This document shows positions 12,558 through 25,000 of a stretch of DNA of 64,000 nt, one piece after another. This DNA is from Oscheius onirici. Its lineage: Eukaryota; Nematoda; Chromadorea; Rhabditida; Rhabditidae. The notes below the pieces were generated by a model, which saw nothing but the letters and a program-made list of their open reading frames with translations, did no database searches and had not been told where the DNA came from. How positions within the stretch are numbered: the first letter of the stretch is position 1; each line of letters starts with the position of its first letter. The position numbers and the translations under genes are program-made. The stretch is taken from positions 1,550,001 through 1,614,000 of the forward strand of contig OW051472.1 in assembly GCA_932521025.1 (NCBI GenBank), written 5' to 3'.

Positions 12558-12689
12558 TTTTTTTCGTCAAGATCGCTCACATTCCCATTAGTTTCTTGCC
12601 CTTCGCGTCACTCTGCCCGCCCTTTTGTGATTCTTGTTTTGGCGCGAGGGCATTCCCGACCACCTTCTTCGATCTTTTTAGAGCGGAAA

Positions 12690-15600
12690 ATGATAAAAAA
12701 TGCGACTATTTTTGCCATTTTGGTTCTAGTTTTCGGAATTGTTGGACTGGTCGACAGTGAAGTGGCTTCAAGACACCCGATTCATAGAAGACGAATGCCA
12801 GTGTGAGTTCTTTTTTTGTTCAAAAATGCGCCAAAGACAATAAAAATGCACGTTTTTGGTGATTTGAATGCTCTGTGGAACACAAAAAGTTGAATATTTT
12901 GCCAAAAACTTCTTGCTTTTGAAGATTGATCATGTTTTTTGCATAAGAGAACTTTGAAACTCTCTAGCCTAGTCAAACCGCTGTTCTTGATCGAAAAAAT
13001 AATTGCATCCACAAAAACAAATTAACGAAAACCGGTGCCTCTTTACATTTACTGGCTATACATTAAGACCAGTTGTTTGAAACTTTTTCCAAAACAAAAT
13101 GTTTTACCACTACTACATATATATCCATGGAAGCTTCAGAATAATCCGGCAGCGTTTTCTTTAGTTCAGAAAACGAATGGGCTAAAAAGCTCTCTTGTCG
13201 TTTCTCAAAGATAACGTTTTTTTCAATTTCCTACAACATTGTTTTATGTTTCGTCGGGATGTGATCTTTAGACGTGTTTTAGCAGTGCAATTGACTTCCG
13301 TCTAAACTAAAAAAAGCATATATTGGCAAGCATGTGCGCTCGGACCGGCTGAGGCCGATCCGGTCCGGTCCTTGTATATTGATAACTCGGAAAGAGACGG
13401 CTTGGATGAAAAATGCAACTTTCTGACTGTTGTAGCAACAAAAACTGTTGGTTTCTGCCTTCAACTGTGGTTTTTTCGATAGATTTCCACTTTGATATAA
13501 AGTCCAAAGCGTATACGATTTCTCACTTCGTGGATAATATATATTGTTACCATTTTGCGCCCCCGCCCCCTTTTTTCCTTAGTTTACAAAGCGTAGAAGG
13601 AAAGGGGGTTTGTGGCTCTCCGGGTGCTGGGAAGTCTGAAAATCCGAGCAAAAATCTTGGTCGGAGCAGTGGTTCGAACCGGCAAATGTCTTTTATTCAA
13701 AATTTAGACGTTTCGCAAATTCTAGGCACAACACAATCTGGAACCCGATTTAAATCTATTTCGTTTCAAAAATTTTGATTTTGAATTTCGGTAAAATTAC
13801 GGGCAAATCCACTTTCTACTCTTTCCAAGATACTGGCGGTGAAAAAAGTGCAATTTGTCTTTTCAAATTCCTAAAAAGATGGCTAAAAAGTGATCACTAT
13901 ACCATTTCCTTCCGTATTATTGTGCCAACAACAATCAGAGGGGTCTTTCTTTGAACACACAGACGAGATAGAAATTGGAACAAGTTTCCCGGCCCTCCCG
14001 CGCATAATCACCCTTCTAACCACATGGCCTGAGACGTTTACAGTGACCGATTGGGTCTGCCTCTTTCTCAAAAATTGGCAGAGTGTAATAGATAATTGGA
14101 TGGAAATGGTTGTGAATAGAGTGAGAGATGTGTAATGTTTTGAAATTTGAGAGTGATTGAAAGAGGAATGTTTCAAGATGTAGATATATTAGTTTTTCAT
14201 AAAGGAATTTACTAGGTTCAGGTGCATGCACAAAAAAAAACATGAACTGTCTTTGATTTTTCTGGAAGTTATACTTTTTTGACGAAAGGTAATATTTTTT
14301 GGACGAAAATAGACAAAATGTGCAACTTTTAGATGCACTCAGGTAGTTACAAAGTTGGCTTTACACTTTCTCATACCGTAACCATGAAACCAAAAAACTA
14401 TTTGGATGGGCTGAGAAACCTTAGCTTCGTTCTTACATTATTTCCAGTAAAAATTCAGTTTTGTAAAATTCAAACAACTCTATCGAAAATCTTCTTCACA
14501 ACATACTTGAGTCCAGATTTTGAGATAAAACAACTTTGCTTCTTTCAGCGGAAATGTGATATTTTGTTGTCCAACCTAGCAAACGAACACATTAGCAAAC
14601 CAAAAAAAGTACTTCGTTACATAACTGTCCAAGCTCAAGAAGCTGATAAAGAGCTGGTCTATAGAGCGCTTGTCAAATCGTCACCATACGTAATTTTAAT
14701 TAACGAGAACTTACGTATGCGCGAACAAGCCAATTCATTCGAATTTCTTCTTTATTTTTCGTACGCAACCTTGCGTAACGACAAGTACGCACGGTGAAAA
14801 TTCGGCGGCAGCTAAAGACATGAACTGAAACAAAATAATCGCTAAACATTTGTTCATCATTTGCAATCGTGAACAAAAACTTCTAGCTCAAATTTTATAT
14901 ACCCAAAATCTGAAACAAACCCATTTTCAGATGTGTTCACGGGATCGTTGAAGAGAACAAATGTGTCTGTGACCAGGACTTTGTTGGTCATCACTGCGAG
15001 AAGAAGAAGCACTGTGCCACTTTTAGACGCTTCCGTAATGGATCGTAGGTCCTCTTTTAGCCCAAAATTATAAAAAAATGCAGATGCACAGCCTGTGAAG
15101 ACGGCTATTCCGGACCCTTTTGTGAATTTGCCATCTGTGAGCATGGGAAATTGAACAGGCATGGGACGGGCTGTATTTGTGACAAGCCATGGGACGGAGA
15201 GTTGTGCAATAAGCTGAAAACTATCAATGTTTACAGTTACTATAATAGGAAGGTGGGTTCATTTTGAAGGTCACAATGAGATGTGATGTGAACTGTCGTC
15301 TGTGGCTCGAATTATGGAAGCCACAACGAAAAGCAGTTGGAACTGTCGAGCCTGTTTCCTAAACTCTGCCGTATTGGCAGCACTTTCTGAAACAGGTTTC
15401 ATAGCAATCTTGAAAAAAACTGCGGTCTGGGAAAACTTCAGCATAAAAGTGCAGTTTTGGCTCAAAAGACGTACAGGTTCTTTCGTTTTCGATTCGATAC
15501 GTTGCCATTCGAACAAAATCTTTTTTTTTCTCGCAAATCCTAAGACTACAAAGGATCCCATTCCGTTAAAGTGATCCCATTCCTATGTAGAATAGTCAAA

Positions 15601-17948
15601 AATTGCAAACAGCTCAACAAACACTTCAGAAAAAAGAACGCTCCAACAATATTTCGTTCCGAGATCCACAAACCCCTGACTTTCAGGGTAAACACCTCAA
15701 TTCAAACCAGGGTTGGGCGAGCGTTCGCGCTCGCGGTGCGAGCAGAGCTGTACTCGCGAGCAACCTTCGAGCAGTGGGTCCCACACCGATCTGATAAAAA
15801 CGCGGTAGATTTTGAAAAATGTCTCCAATTTTGCATATCCTTTTTCAATTTTTATATTTTTTCCGATTTTTTTTTCGGTCGTTTTGGTATCAAAACGTTC
15901 CAAATAGGATATTCTACAATAATAAATGAAAATAAGATCAAAAAATATCGAAAATCGAAACCGACTTTTTTGGATTTTCTCAAAGTCGAATTGGCGCAAA
16001 AATTAGGGGGTTTGAGGTTCTCAAAGCAAATTTTTTAGGTTCTTTTGCGTTTTTTTTCGAACAGACTATATGTGGTTTTTCCGCCTCAAAATGTTGCGTT
16101 CTTTTCTAACTAAAGCTTTACAACAACTAAATGTTTTAAACCGTTGGCAAATATGGTCACTTGCTATGAGGACAATGAAGTGCCTATGTACGTCGATAGG
16201 AAAAATTTTACACAATTTGAACAAGACATATTCTCTGGTCCCAAGCACTTTGATCTTTGCTCCGTTTCGCAAATACAAATAATTAGTCAAAAAATGTAAT
16301 TAGCTCATTTTAGAGCCTTTGTTACTCTCCTCCAGTCACTCTCCCTGACCCTCCAAAGAACTTACCAAAATTGTATTGGAACCAGAGATGTGTGGGAATG
16401 GTCAAAAAATTTCCCGCGTCCCGCGGAAGGGAATCCCGTGCTCGCTTTTATTCCCGCGTTCCCGCGGGAATATTCCCGTGACAAGCAGATTTTCCCGCGG
16501 GAATGACGGGAATCGCGGGGCTTTCCAAAAACGCTAATTTCGCTTAGTCGGGTTTTCGTTATGTGACTAATTTTCGCGCTGATTTTTAACAAGCTAATAG
16601 TCAAAAGGGCAGTTCTAAGGCGCTGACAGAAAAAATACCCCATATTTGGACAAAAAAGTCGGTCCTTCCTTGATTTTTGCTGACGAAAAACTCTAAAATC
16701 GCTAGAAAAAAACAGTCTGATTTTTCCTGCGAGAATCATGAAAATTCCCGCGGAAATGCACGGGAATTTTACTGTCTAAAAATTATTTCCGCGTCCCGCG
16801 GGACGGGAATCCCGCGCTTATTTTTTTCCCGCGTTCCCGCAGGAATTTATTCCCGCACATCTTTGATTGGAACCCGCTCCCTCCCAAGCCTAATTTCAAA
16901 AAGTGGGATTTTGAACGGGTTGTCCGGCGCGTTCCTAGCTTTATTGAGTCTCAGCCCTAGTTCCCCTTCCCTTCACCCCCTGTCCCTCCAAAGAACCCTT
17001 CACGAACTTGCTTTTCCTGTCGTGACTTGTTAAAAACTAATTTCTGCACAAAGCTCCCCTCCTTATCCTCAATTAGAGCCTCAGACACACAAACACACAA
17101 ACACACTGAGACTTGGGAGCGTTTTTAAGTGGGTTTGCTAATCACGTCTAGGATTGACGAGGGCATCTCTGAGATTTTTCCATTCCTCAGCAGTTCCCCT
17201 CCATGTGTCCAGATTGCTCTATTACATCGTCCATCCATCGACACCGTTGCCGGCCTGCTCGTCTTGTACCTTGTCTAGGGATCCATTCAGTTACTCGCTT
17301 TGCCCAGCGTGTAGGTTTCATCGAAGTGATTCGTTGAGCCCAGATGAGTTTTTTGCTGATAGCTAGCTTGTTCCAATCCTTTAGCTTAGAGACTCGTCGC
17401 AATCGCTCATTCGTCAATCTGTTTAGCAGAGATATTCCGAGAAGCCTTCTTTCCATCCTATGCTGTGCTACTTCCAGACAGTATCTCTCTGTCCTATTGA
17501 GGCACCAGGTTTCAGCTCCAAACATCACGACCGGGGTAATCACTGATTCGAAAACGTGTGGGATACAAAAATAGCTAAAAGAACTCATTTTGAACTTTTC
17601 AGTAAGCTTTTTTGAGCCGCCTTTTTATTGATTTTAGACAAAAAAATGTGTTTCAAGCTCGGGTCAAGATATATTCTGGTTCCAAAAAATTACTCATTGG
17701 AGCTTATAATAAAAAATAGGCCTCATTTTAGGCCTTCCTCCTCGGACCTCTAGGAGCCCTGGCCATCATTCCTATGTGTCTGACATGGTTCATCTGTGAG
17801 CACATGGCGCGGAAAAGACAGGTTTTTGTCTAAAAATTTCTGAAATTGACCAAAAATTCAGGTAAATCGAGTGAAAACAATGCTCGGAGGAAATATTCAT
17901 GAAGCTGTTCTGCACAAAATGATGAACAAAGGAATCGATGATGTTTGA
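12690..17948 (+). CDS. Small type I membrane protein with three EGF-like units
   Basis: Five exons join in phase: 12690-12802, 14931-15044, 15084-15252, 17732-17821 and 17862-17948, giving 190 residues. Residues 1-23 form a signal peptide. Three four-cysteine EGF-like half-modules follow, each with CxC or CxxC before an 8-residue loop to the last Cys (about 39-60, 66-89, 94-117; for example CVCDQDFVGHHC and CEDGYSGPFC). A hydrophobic segment at about 133-154 (AFLLGPLGALAIIPMCLTWF) precedes a basic cytoplasmic tail ending GIDDV. The topology suggests a cell-surface or secretory-pathway protein. Introns 2 and 4 are 39 and 40 bases. Intron 3 (2.5 kb) holds three transposon relics. I do not recognise a named family. 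The intron 3 join is the weakest link, since another exon could lie there. Confidence 0.75.
15708..15990. mobile_element. Truncated hAT-like element (CAGGGTTGGGC family)
   Basis: The left terminus CAGGGTTGGGCGAGCG and about 280 bases of interior match, in reverse orientation, the complete element at 39093-39486, including the GTGGGTCCCACACCGATC and TTCCAAATAGGATATTCTAC blocks. The far terminus is missing, so it is a half element. It lies in intron 3 of the EGF-like gene. Confidence 0.7.
16383..16865. mobile_element. hAT-like element with exact 8-base target duplication
   Basis: Ends are CAGAGATGTGTGGGAAT on the left and ATTCCCGCACATCTTTG on the right. ATTGGAAC lies immediately on both sides (16375-16382 and 16866-16873). 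The interior has two direct blocks built from TTCCCGCG and GGGAATCCCG. It sits inside an older dispersed repeat whose unoccupied counterpart is at about 50400-50500. Non-coding; located in intron 3 of the EGF-like gene. Confidence 0.85.
17138..17568 (-). pseudogene. Non-LTR retrotransposon reverse transcriptase, 3' relic
   Basis: The minus strand encodes the C-terminal part of a reverse transcriptase of the RTE-like or related LINE type, recognised by GAETWCLNRTE, MERRLLGISLLNRL, RWAKRVTEWIPR and RQRCRWMDDV. Near 17215 the frame shifts, and the family-typical tail TWRGTAEEWKNLRDAL continues in another frame to a stop at 17138. All upstream parts are missing, consistent with a 5'-truncated, decayed insertion. 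It lies antisense in intron 3 of the EGF-like gene. Confidence 0.8.
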
Positions 17949-17964
17949 TCTCAGTTTTTAGAGT

Positions 17965-17970
17965 TAATAA
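17965..17970 (+). terminator. Polyadenylation signal of the EGF-like gene
   Basis: AATAAA lies 17 bases after the TGA stop of the EGF-like gene, implying a very short 3' UTR, common in nematodes. Confidence 0.6.
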
Positions 17971-18618
17971 AGTGGAAAATTGTGAAATTGCAGCCACAGA
18001 AGTCTCAAAACGTTTCAGCTACAGCAAGCTAGAATAAATCTAGGCTTTGGAACAAAAAAGTCAGACATGGTTAGGGCATTCTGTACAGTGCCCTTCAAAA
18101 ACTTCGAGCTTCTGCCGATGCCAGAACAAGGTAGATGAGAACAAGAGAGTTCATTTTGAGATGTCTGACAAGTTTTCTGAGTTCCCTTTATACAGTAAGA
18201 GACAGTGATAGTAACAGAGGTCCTGATTAGGGAATGTCATAACTATCGATAGACTTTTTACAACGTGGAAACGAAAACCTTGTGTGTACGTTTGAGAATC
18301 TGAAAGGGAAAAAAGTGAGTATGGATTACCAGTTCACACGTAACGTTGAACTCTAACCCTCTTCCTCTTTTTATTCTTATGCCACACTTTTTCATCGGGA
18401 TGATTGTTCGTGATGTGCCCCCCCCCTCCCTTTCTGATAAGACATTCTGATTTTGCTCATTTGATCTGTTCTGTTCATAGATTGTCTCTCTCTGCAGAAG
18501 CCGCTTAGTTATTTAGTTATTTTCGGTTGGATGAATTACTGCGTTTCTCATTTGACGACGTATCGCTTCTCAGTATCATCATAATATCAGAACACTGAAA
18601 CGAACAAAAACAAATTTG

Positions 18619-18905
18619 TTTGGTCGAAAGAGGCCTCCTTTCCTGCGAAACTGGTATATTGTTCATCTCAAAGGATGTCTCTTTGTGATGCCAAGATATA
18701 ACAGTCATCTCTGTTTTTGAAGAATTGTTGAAAACAGTTTTCGGTTTCAAAGTTTGTATGTATAAAGCAAGATGGTTTTAGAGACATTCAGTGTTCGTAA
18801 CGTCCTGGCGAGTCTGAAATAAACCCTTTCTCATGAATTGCTCTTCAGCGAAGGATTATCAAAGCATAAGCGGTTATTTCTCCCGTCCAATACTCAAATT
18901 CAGAA
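18619..18905 (-). pseudogene. Decayed duplicate of the last carboxylesterase exons
   Basis: Two blocks resemble the final two exons of the gene ending at 19099. Minus-strand 18905-18853 reads EFEYWTGEITAYALIIL, against ELEYWTREMTDYDLMIS in exon 10. Minus-strand 18669-18619 reads NNIPVSQERRPLSTKQ, against NNKPVAPERRPLLAEQ in exon 11. The intervening intron sequence (TTTGTATG.TCCAATAGTAAAA) is also shared between 18940-18965 and 19487-19506. The membrane segment is lost and stops are present. This is a 3'-end tandem duplication directly downstream of the working gene. Confidence 0.75.
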
Positions 18906-19098
18906 AATTCGCAAAAAAACAAGTTTTGTTTTTGGACCGCTTTGTATGCTCCAATAGTAAAATTGGATAATACTACAAGAAGCATGGCTTTCTTTTCTAC
19001 TTTATGTGTCTTGCCCTAGTTTGTTCCCATTGTCATACACGTAATGTTTTCGATACTTCATTCACCCGTATACCAAGTCACCAAAACAAAAAAAACAT

Positions 19099-22000
19099 TT
19101 ATTGTTCAGCCAAAAGAGGTCTCCTTTCCGGAGCTACCGGCTTATTGTTCAGACAAAAAACTATTCCTGTCACGACTATAATAGTGAACAGAACGACTCC
19201 AATGGCAAGTGGCAGGGCCCAAGATGCGTCACTCTAAACTTTCGACTCAATTTGCAGGAAAAAATGATACCTGATGACTGATCATCAAGTCATAATCGGT
19301 CATTTCTCTTGTCCAATACTCAAGTTCGGCCTGGTGGTAGTTTTTCATCATTTTTGGCCCGATTCCTGTGGAAATGTTGTTCTGGATGAGGTAGTAGTTG
19401 GCGGCTTCTGTTCCATTTAGGGGCTGCCAGTCTGAAACTGAGAACTTTTTAGACCACTTTTTTGAGTGTCATTTTTGAATCGATTTGTATGTTCCAATAG
19501 TAAAACTAGATGGTTCAAAAGTACTAGAATTTCATATTTGTGAACAAAGAGAAGGGCTGAAAAATGAGCGAAATTTTTTGGTTTTTTTGACTGTAAAATG
19601 ACAATTTTTTTGCAGAAAGCACTGATCTTGTAGCATGGATTTTATGTTTTGCAATAGATTTATTATACAGCATGCGAACGTTGGAGTCAGCAAGCCAGCA
19701 TAAATTGAAAGCTACCGTATTTCTTCTAATATAAGCACGGTGAAGACATTATTTTTCAATTTATATTTTATTTTTCCTTGGTGGCGGAGATGTCTATCTG
19801 TATGGGAAAAATAGTCGGAAAGTTGGGAAATTTTTTTATCAACCCGAAAAAAATGCGTACGTAATTGCGTACAGGGGTGTTTCTATTAGAGGGTTTACGG
19901 TATTTTCTTTTTTTTTTGCTTGAACCCCAACAGTAGAGGAAGTGACACGGTTTTTTACTTTCGAAGGGAACATTTTTAGGTTTCGAAGATGAAGGGACAG
20001 ATTTTTGAAATCACAAGTTGTGCTAAGCCCCTCCGGGGCTAAGTGACATAATTTTGTCCTTTTCAAAACAGAAAACAGTTAACATTTTGCTATTTGACCC
20101 CTCTCCAGACCAATTAATAGATAGGAGTAGCTTAAATAATTTTCACGATGCAAAAAAACAATCTGCAAGATCTGAAAGTACAGAGAAAGATCTCTGTCCC
20201 TCTGTCCCTCTTTCTCGTATTCCTGTCCGTGCTCCTGTTCTCCAGTTGTGATACGGTCCCGTTGGAGTTGAAGGTATAGTAGAAACCGCCTTGAGCGCTT
20301 TCCCGTATTCCTAACCCGCACTTGATTCTCTACTGTCTGGAAACTATCCCCAGTCAAAAATAATCCAAGTCCACGCACTTGCAAATTGACTCGTCTAAAC
20401 TTGTTACACTAACTCCTTTCCCCTTAATTGTGCGCACAAATTGCTCCATTTTGATTGCCAATTAAAGCTTCCGACAGACACACACACAGAGACCTGGGAG
20501 CTTATTAAAGTGGTTAAATTTAAAGTGGATTTAATTCTGTTTGGAGACAATTTTCTGCACAAAGTACTGAGGTTGTTTTGAAAAAAAAGCATTTTTATTT
20601 GTTTCGTCGACTGAGGAAAGGACCACATTCTTCAACGTTTCTTCCTTGCGACATGCCATACCTATTCATACTACTCTTGTAAAATTTCTGGAGAAAGCAG
20701 CACTAAACTGTAAAAATTGTCTCGCCAATTATAAAATTTGCGAAGCATAAATCATTTTTTTGACAATTTTGGTCACATTCCGATTTTTCTAATACTGACC
20801 AGCCGAGAACTTACAGTAATCCACTTTAAATTGCTTCCAGGTCTGTGTGTGTGTCTGTCTATCTGTCGGAAGCTTTAATTGGCAATCAAAATGGAGCAAT
20901 TTGTGCGCACAATTAAGGTGAAAGGAGTTAGTGTAACAGGTTTGGACAAGTCACTATTGGGAGACAAGTGCGAAGACTTTGCTTCTGATTTTGGTAGTTC
21001 CTATACTGAAACGGTTTTCAAGTGGTTCAGGCAAAGGAAAAAATGGGGGATAGTAGGTAACTTTAGCCCTAGAAGGGCGTTGCCAACCTTGTTTTACAAA
21101 AAAAGGAGGCTGAAATGTTTCAAACTTATCAGAAAGCCGGTGCTGTGGAAATAATTCAATCGATTTCGCAAGTGTTACCAAAGTATCTTCCTACCTTCCA
21201 ATGGCTTCTTTCCATTGACAAAGTTCACAATTCCGTCAATATAAACTGTCTGAATGGCCTGTCGATCCGGTGTCATTGGACGCAAATGGGTTCCAATGAA
21301 GTACATCATGTCTCCAGAATGCCGGGCCATGTCGCCACTAAAAAAATTTTGTGCTTCAAGATGTTCTTATAAGGGAAAGTGTGTGAAAAGATTATTCGAT
21401 TTGTGAGCTTGAGTTGTGAGCAAAAAATGTTTTCACAGTGGAAACATCTGATCGTTGCTATAAAAAATACTTTAAAGATGATTCTATGGATATATAGCTG
21501 GGTGACTGCACTTGATCCATCGAATCTTGTAGTAACAACTAGGCAAATTTAGTTTCTCTCTGATGTTTTGTCACTTCTATTAGTATAGGCTTTTTTTCGC
21601 GCATTTTTCTAATACCTTGCCGTTCCTACGGGCCTACAGTAACCGGGCCAGGCCGCCGGGCCAGATAGATATTTTTGAATTATTTTTGGCGGGAAAAATT
21701 ATTTTTGTAAAAAATATGTTTTTCGTATATTTTCGTGTCGAGAACCAAGTTTTTGCATGTTTTTTCACACTTTGCCGCAAAATTCAAATTTTTCGATGTT
21801 TTTTTCGGCTTTGTCTTCGATTTTTCCATGTTTTTCTTTACTTTCTTCTACTAGAACATAATACAACCAAAAATAGCAATATTTCTTTCTGAAATTGTCC
21901 GAAAAAATCTCCAACAGGCTCTTTTTTGCCCTTTTACGTATTTTCATTATTTTACGGCTTGTTCGATCTACTTTTAGCCAAATTCAGGCAAAGTGTAAAA

Positions 22001-25000
22001 AAACACGCAAAAACTTGGTTCTCGACACGAAAATATACGAAAAACATATTTTTTACAAAAATAATTTTTCCCGCCAAAAATAATTCAAAAATATCTATCT
22101 GGCCCGGCCCGACTGCATGCTGTTTACAAATCGGGCCGGGCCGATTTGCCATTCCTGGCTCAGACTCGGTCAATCGGAATCGTCGGTTAGAGAATACTGT
22201 TTGTTTTAGATCAAATTTACAATCGGTTCTGTTTCATGGAGCGTTTATAGTCCCGCCAAAATTTGTGCCGATACTCGTGCTGGTCATCCTCGTGCTATAC
22301 TGGCAGATTAGGTGACGGCACTTCTGGATGCGAACCGTGTTGGAAGCAATCAAAAAATTAGTTTCTCCGATGTTTCACTACTACTTCTTCATTGGGAAAA
22401 ATTTCCTACAGTCTCATCTTTGTTTGGATCAACTCACTCATATTCGTATAGCCAAACATTCCCTCCCTTGTTCTCCAAGATGGCTCCATAGTAGAGAGCT
22501 GGGACGAAAATTTCCTGTGACTGGTATGAGAGGAACTTGGAGGCTGCTGAAAAGAAATTTTTCGGAAATTTCAAAGATGTAAGAACGATAAAACGTTGCT
22601 CAAAATTTTTTTGCGAACTTATCATCCAGCTGAAACATTTAGAATTTCCGATCTTTCAAGTTCTGTTTTGGTTTTTGCCCTTTTAGGAGAAGTATTTGGT
22701 CCTTATTCATTAAAAAAAAACTCACGATGTTCACAATTCTCTCTATCCCTCAGGAACTTTTTCAGCAAAACATCGCTATTTTTCAATCCAACCATTCTGC
22801 CAATTTCCAGGCCAACATAGTCTTTGTTTTGATTGAATTCCTGGCGTGTTCCTCCGATCAAGAGGTTCCTTTTGGGCGCTGCTTCAATCCTAGCCCGAAA
22901 ATCTTCATCCATGGCTCCAATTGGAGGAGAAAATGTGATTCCTTCCAGCTTGAAGCCGTCTTCTTCTGCTAACCTCTGGGCTTGGAGAATTTGTTGCCAA
23001 GAGAGCTTTGAAAAACAGGAGAAGGATGCGGTTTCGGAGGGAAGAAGGCACTGAAAACGGGGGAATTGGATCAAGAAAAGTCTGAAAAAAAAGGATTTTT
23101 ATGTTTTAGAGTAAAAAAAGACGCAGAATTGTCAAGAAACAAGAAACGGTTATCTTGTGGTGAAGTTGAAATACCTAGTCCGCGAAAAATTCGGACTAAT
23201 AGTTTACTAGTTTACAAATCCTCAGTTGTATTCAGAAGGAACCGTTTGCTGAGGGAAGAAGCCCCGAAAACATAAATGATCGGTGGCTTTTAGGGAAAAG
23301 CTTTGTTTACGATCATAAGAAAATGAGATCTATCGTCAAAAATGAGAACGACATGAAAGTAGCGAAAGAAAAAAAAGTGGTTTTCTTATAGTGAAGTTGA
23401 AACAAAGGAACTTTGAGAAGATTCTGAATATGTGTGCCAGAAAGAGCTTGGAGTTTCGCTGATAAATCTACCGTCTCCGTCCGTCCGTGTGAAGTCATGT
23501 TTCCGCGGACTCGAACGCGAGACGCTCGGATTCCAAGTTGCGCGCAGCAGCCAGTTTGCCCAGGCAGGGCTGGCCTATTGTCCTACTTGTATATTGTTAT
23601 AGTGAGCTTTTGAAGACAAAAGGTTAGCGAATCTGTGACCAAGAACTGTAATGCCAAAACATTGCGGTAGGGTACTGTATGCAAGTTCTAGTCAGTTTGA
23701 TAAAGCAGGAAAGTGAGCCGCTTTCGGAGGAAAGAAGACACTGAGAAGTGGAGAATTGGATCAAGAAAGATCTAAAAAACATGGGGGCCTTTTATGTTTT
23801 GGAGTAACCATTAATGCTCTATTGTCAAGAAACAAGAAACGGTTTTCTTATGGTGAAGTTGAAACAATGGAAAAGTTCAAAAGCGTGGATTTTTTTTGTG
23901 AGCGTGTAAAATACGGGGTTTCTCCAAAGTGAAAACGATACACTGCTTGCGAAAAGAAAGTGTTTGCTTATGGTGAAGCTGAAACGAAATACATCATTTA
24001 GATGAAGAGGATAAAACCATACATTGCTGTCATTGATTTTTGTTGATGATATAGAACTTTTGAAGCCAAAACGTGAATCTGTTTTTGAAACTAAGATTCT
24101 AGATTTATCGCAATCTGATGTCAGACCAGTGACTAATATTTTTGGGTTCCCTGATAGCTGAATAGTGAAACTCTAATTTCCACCACTTGACAGCGGAGGA
24201 AATTCTCTTTTTCGTAGTGAAGTTCAATGGAGACAAACAGTTTGACATGACGTTGCACTATTCTGAAAAGATAACAAACCAGAGAAACTTCCACTTGATT
24301 CCAACTTCTGGAAAAAAAACAGCTGAAAGCAAAACAGATAGGAAACGCCCAAAAGGTATTATTGACTTTTAAACAACTGGTTTCAGTATACCGGGAGTGC
24401 GAAACATACTTTTTTTCACATTTCAAAAGCGAAAAGTTGCTTTGCCCTGTGGTTTTGAGCAAAATCTCAAATAACAGGGTGCACACTTCAGGAAAATAAG
24501 TTTGAATGAAAAATAGAATTCTCGGGAAATTTTTTACAAACAGACCGTTACGCTTTAACAGTAAAGAACAGCTGTTCGCAGTCTCATTTTGAGTGCGGGG
24601 AAAGAATTGGAGTATGTTTTCCGTTCTATAACAAACATCTTCGTAGTATTACAATTTTGTGTTTGGTGGGAAACAAGAAAAAATTGTGTTTTCGCCATGT
24701 TTTTTCGACTGCCCAACATCACCACAGTATAACCCCTCAATATACCAACTGTTTGAAGCCAAAAAAAACTACAACTGACCCCAGCCTTCTCCAATATTTT
24801 CCTACTGTTATCCAAATGACTTTTAGCCGTCTGGTAGTATAGTGGACCGCTCAGGGAGATCATCTGCTGGAAGAGTTTGGCCTCCAGGTCGAGTTTTCTA
24901 AACTTTTTGCTCAAAAACCAGAAAATGATAGAAATACGGTGCAAAAGCCAGTGCTAGGACGAGACAGCCACCCATAGAATGACCCATAAGCGTTACACGG

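Noticed and set aside
13560-13690. B-box-like GGTTCGAACC as a tRNA gene
   Set aside because: No A box at suitable spacing and no cloverleaf pairing.
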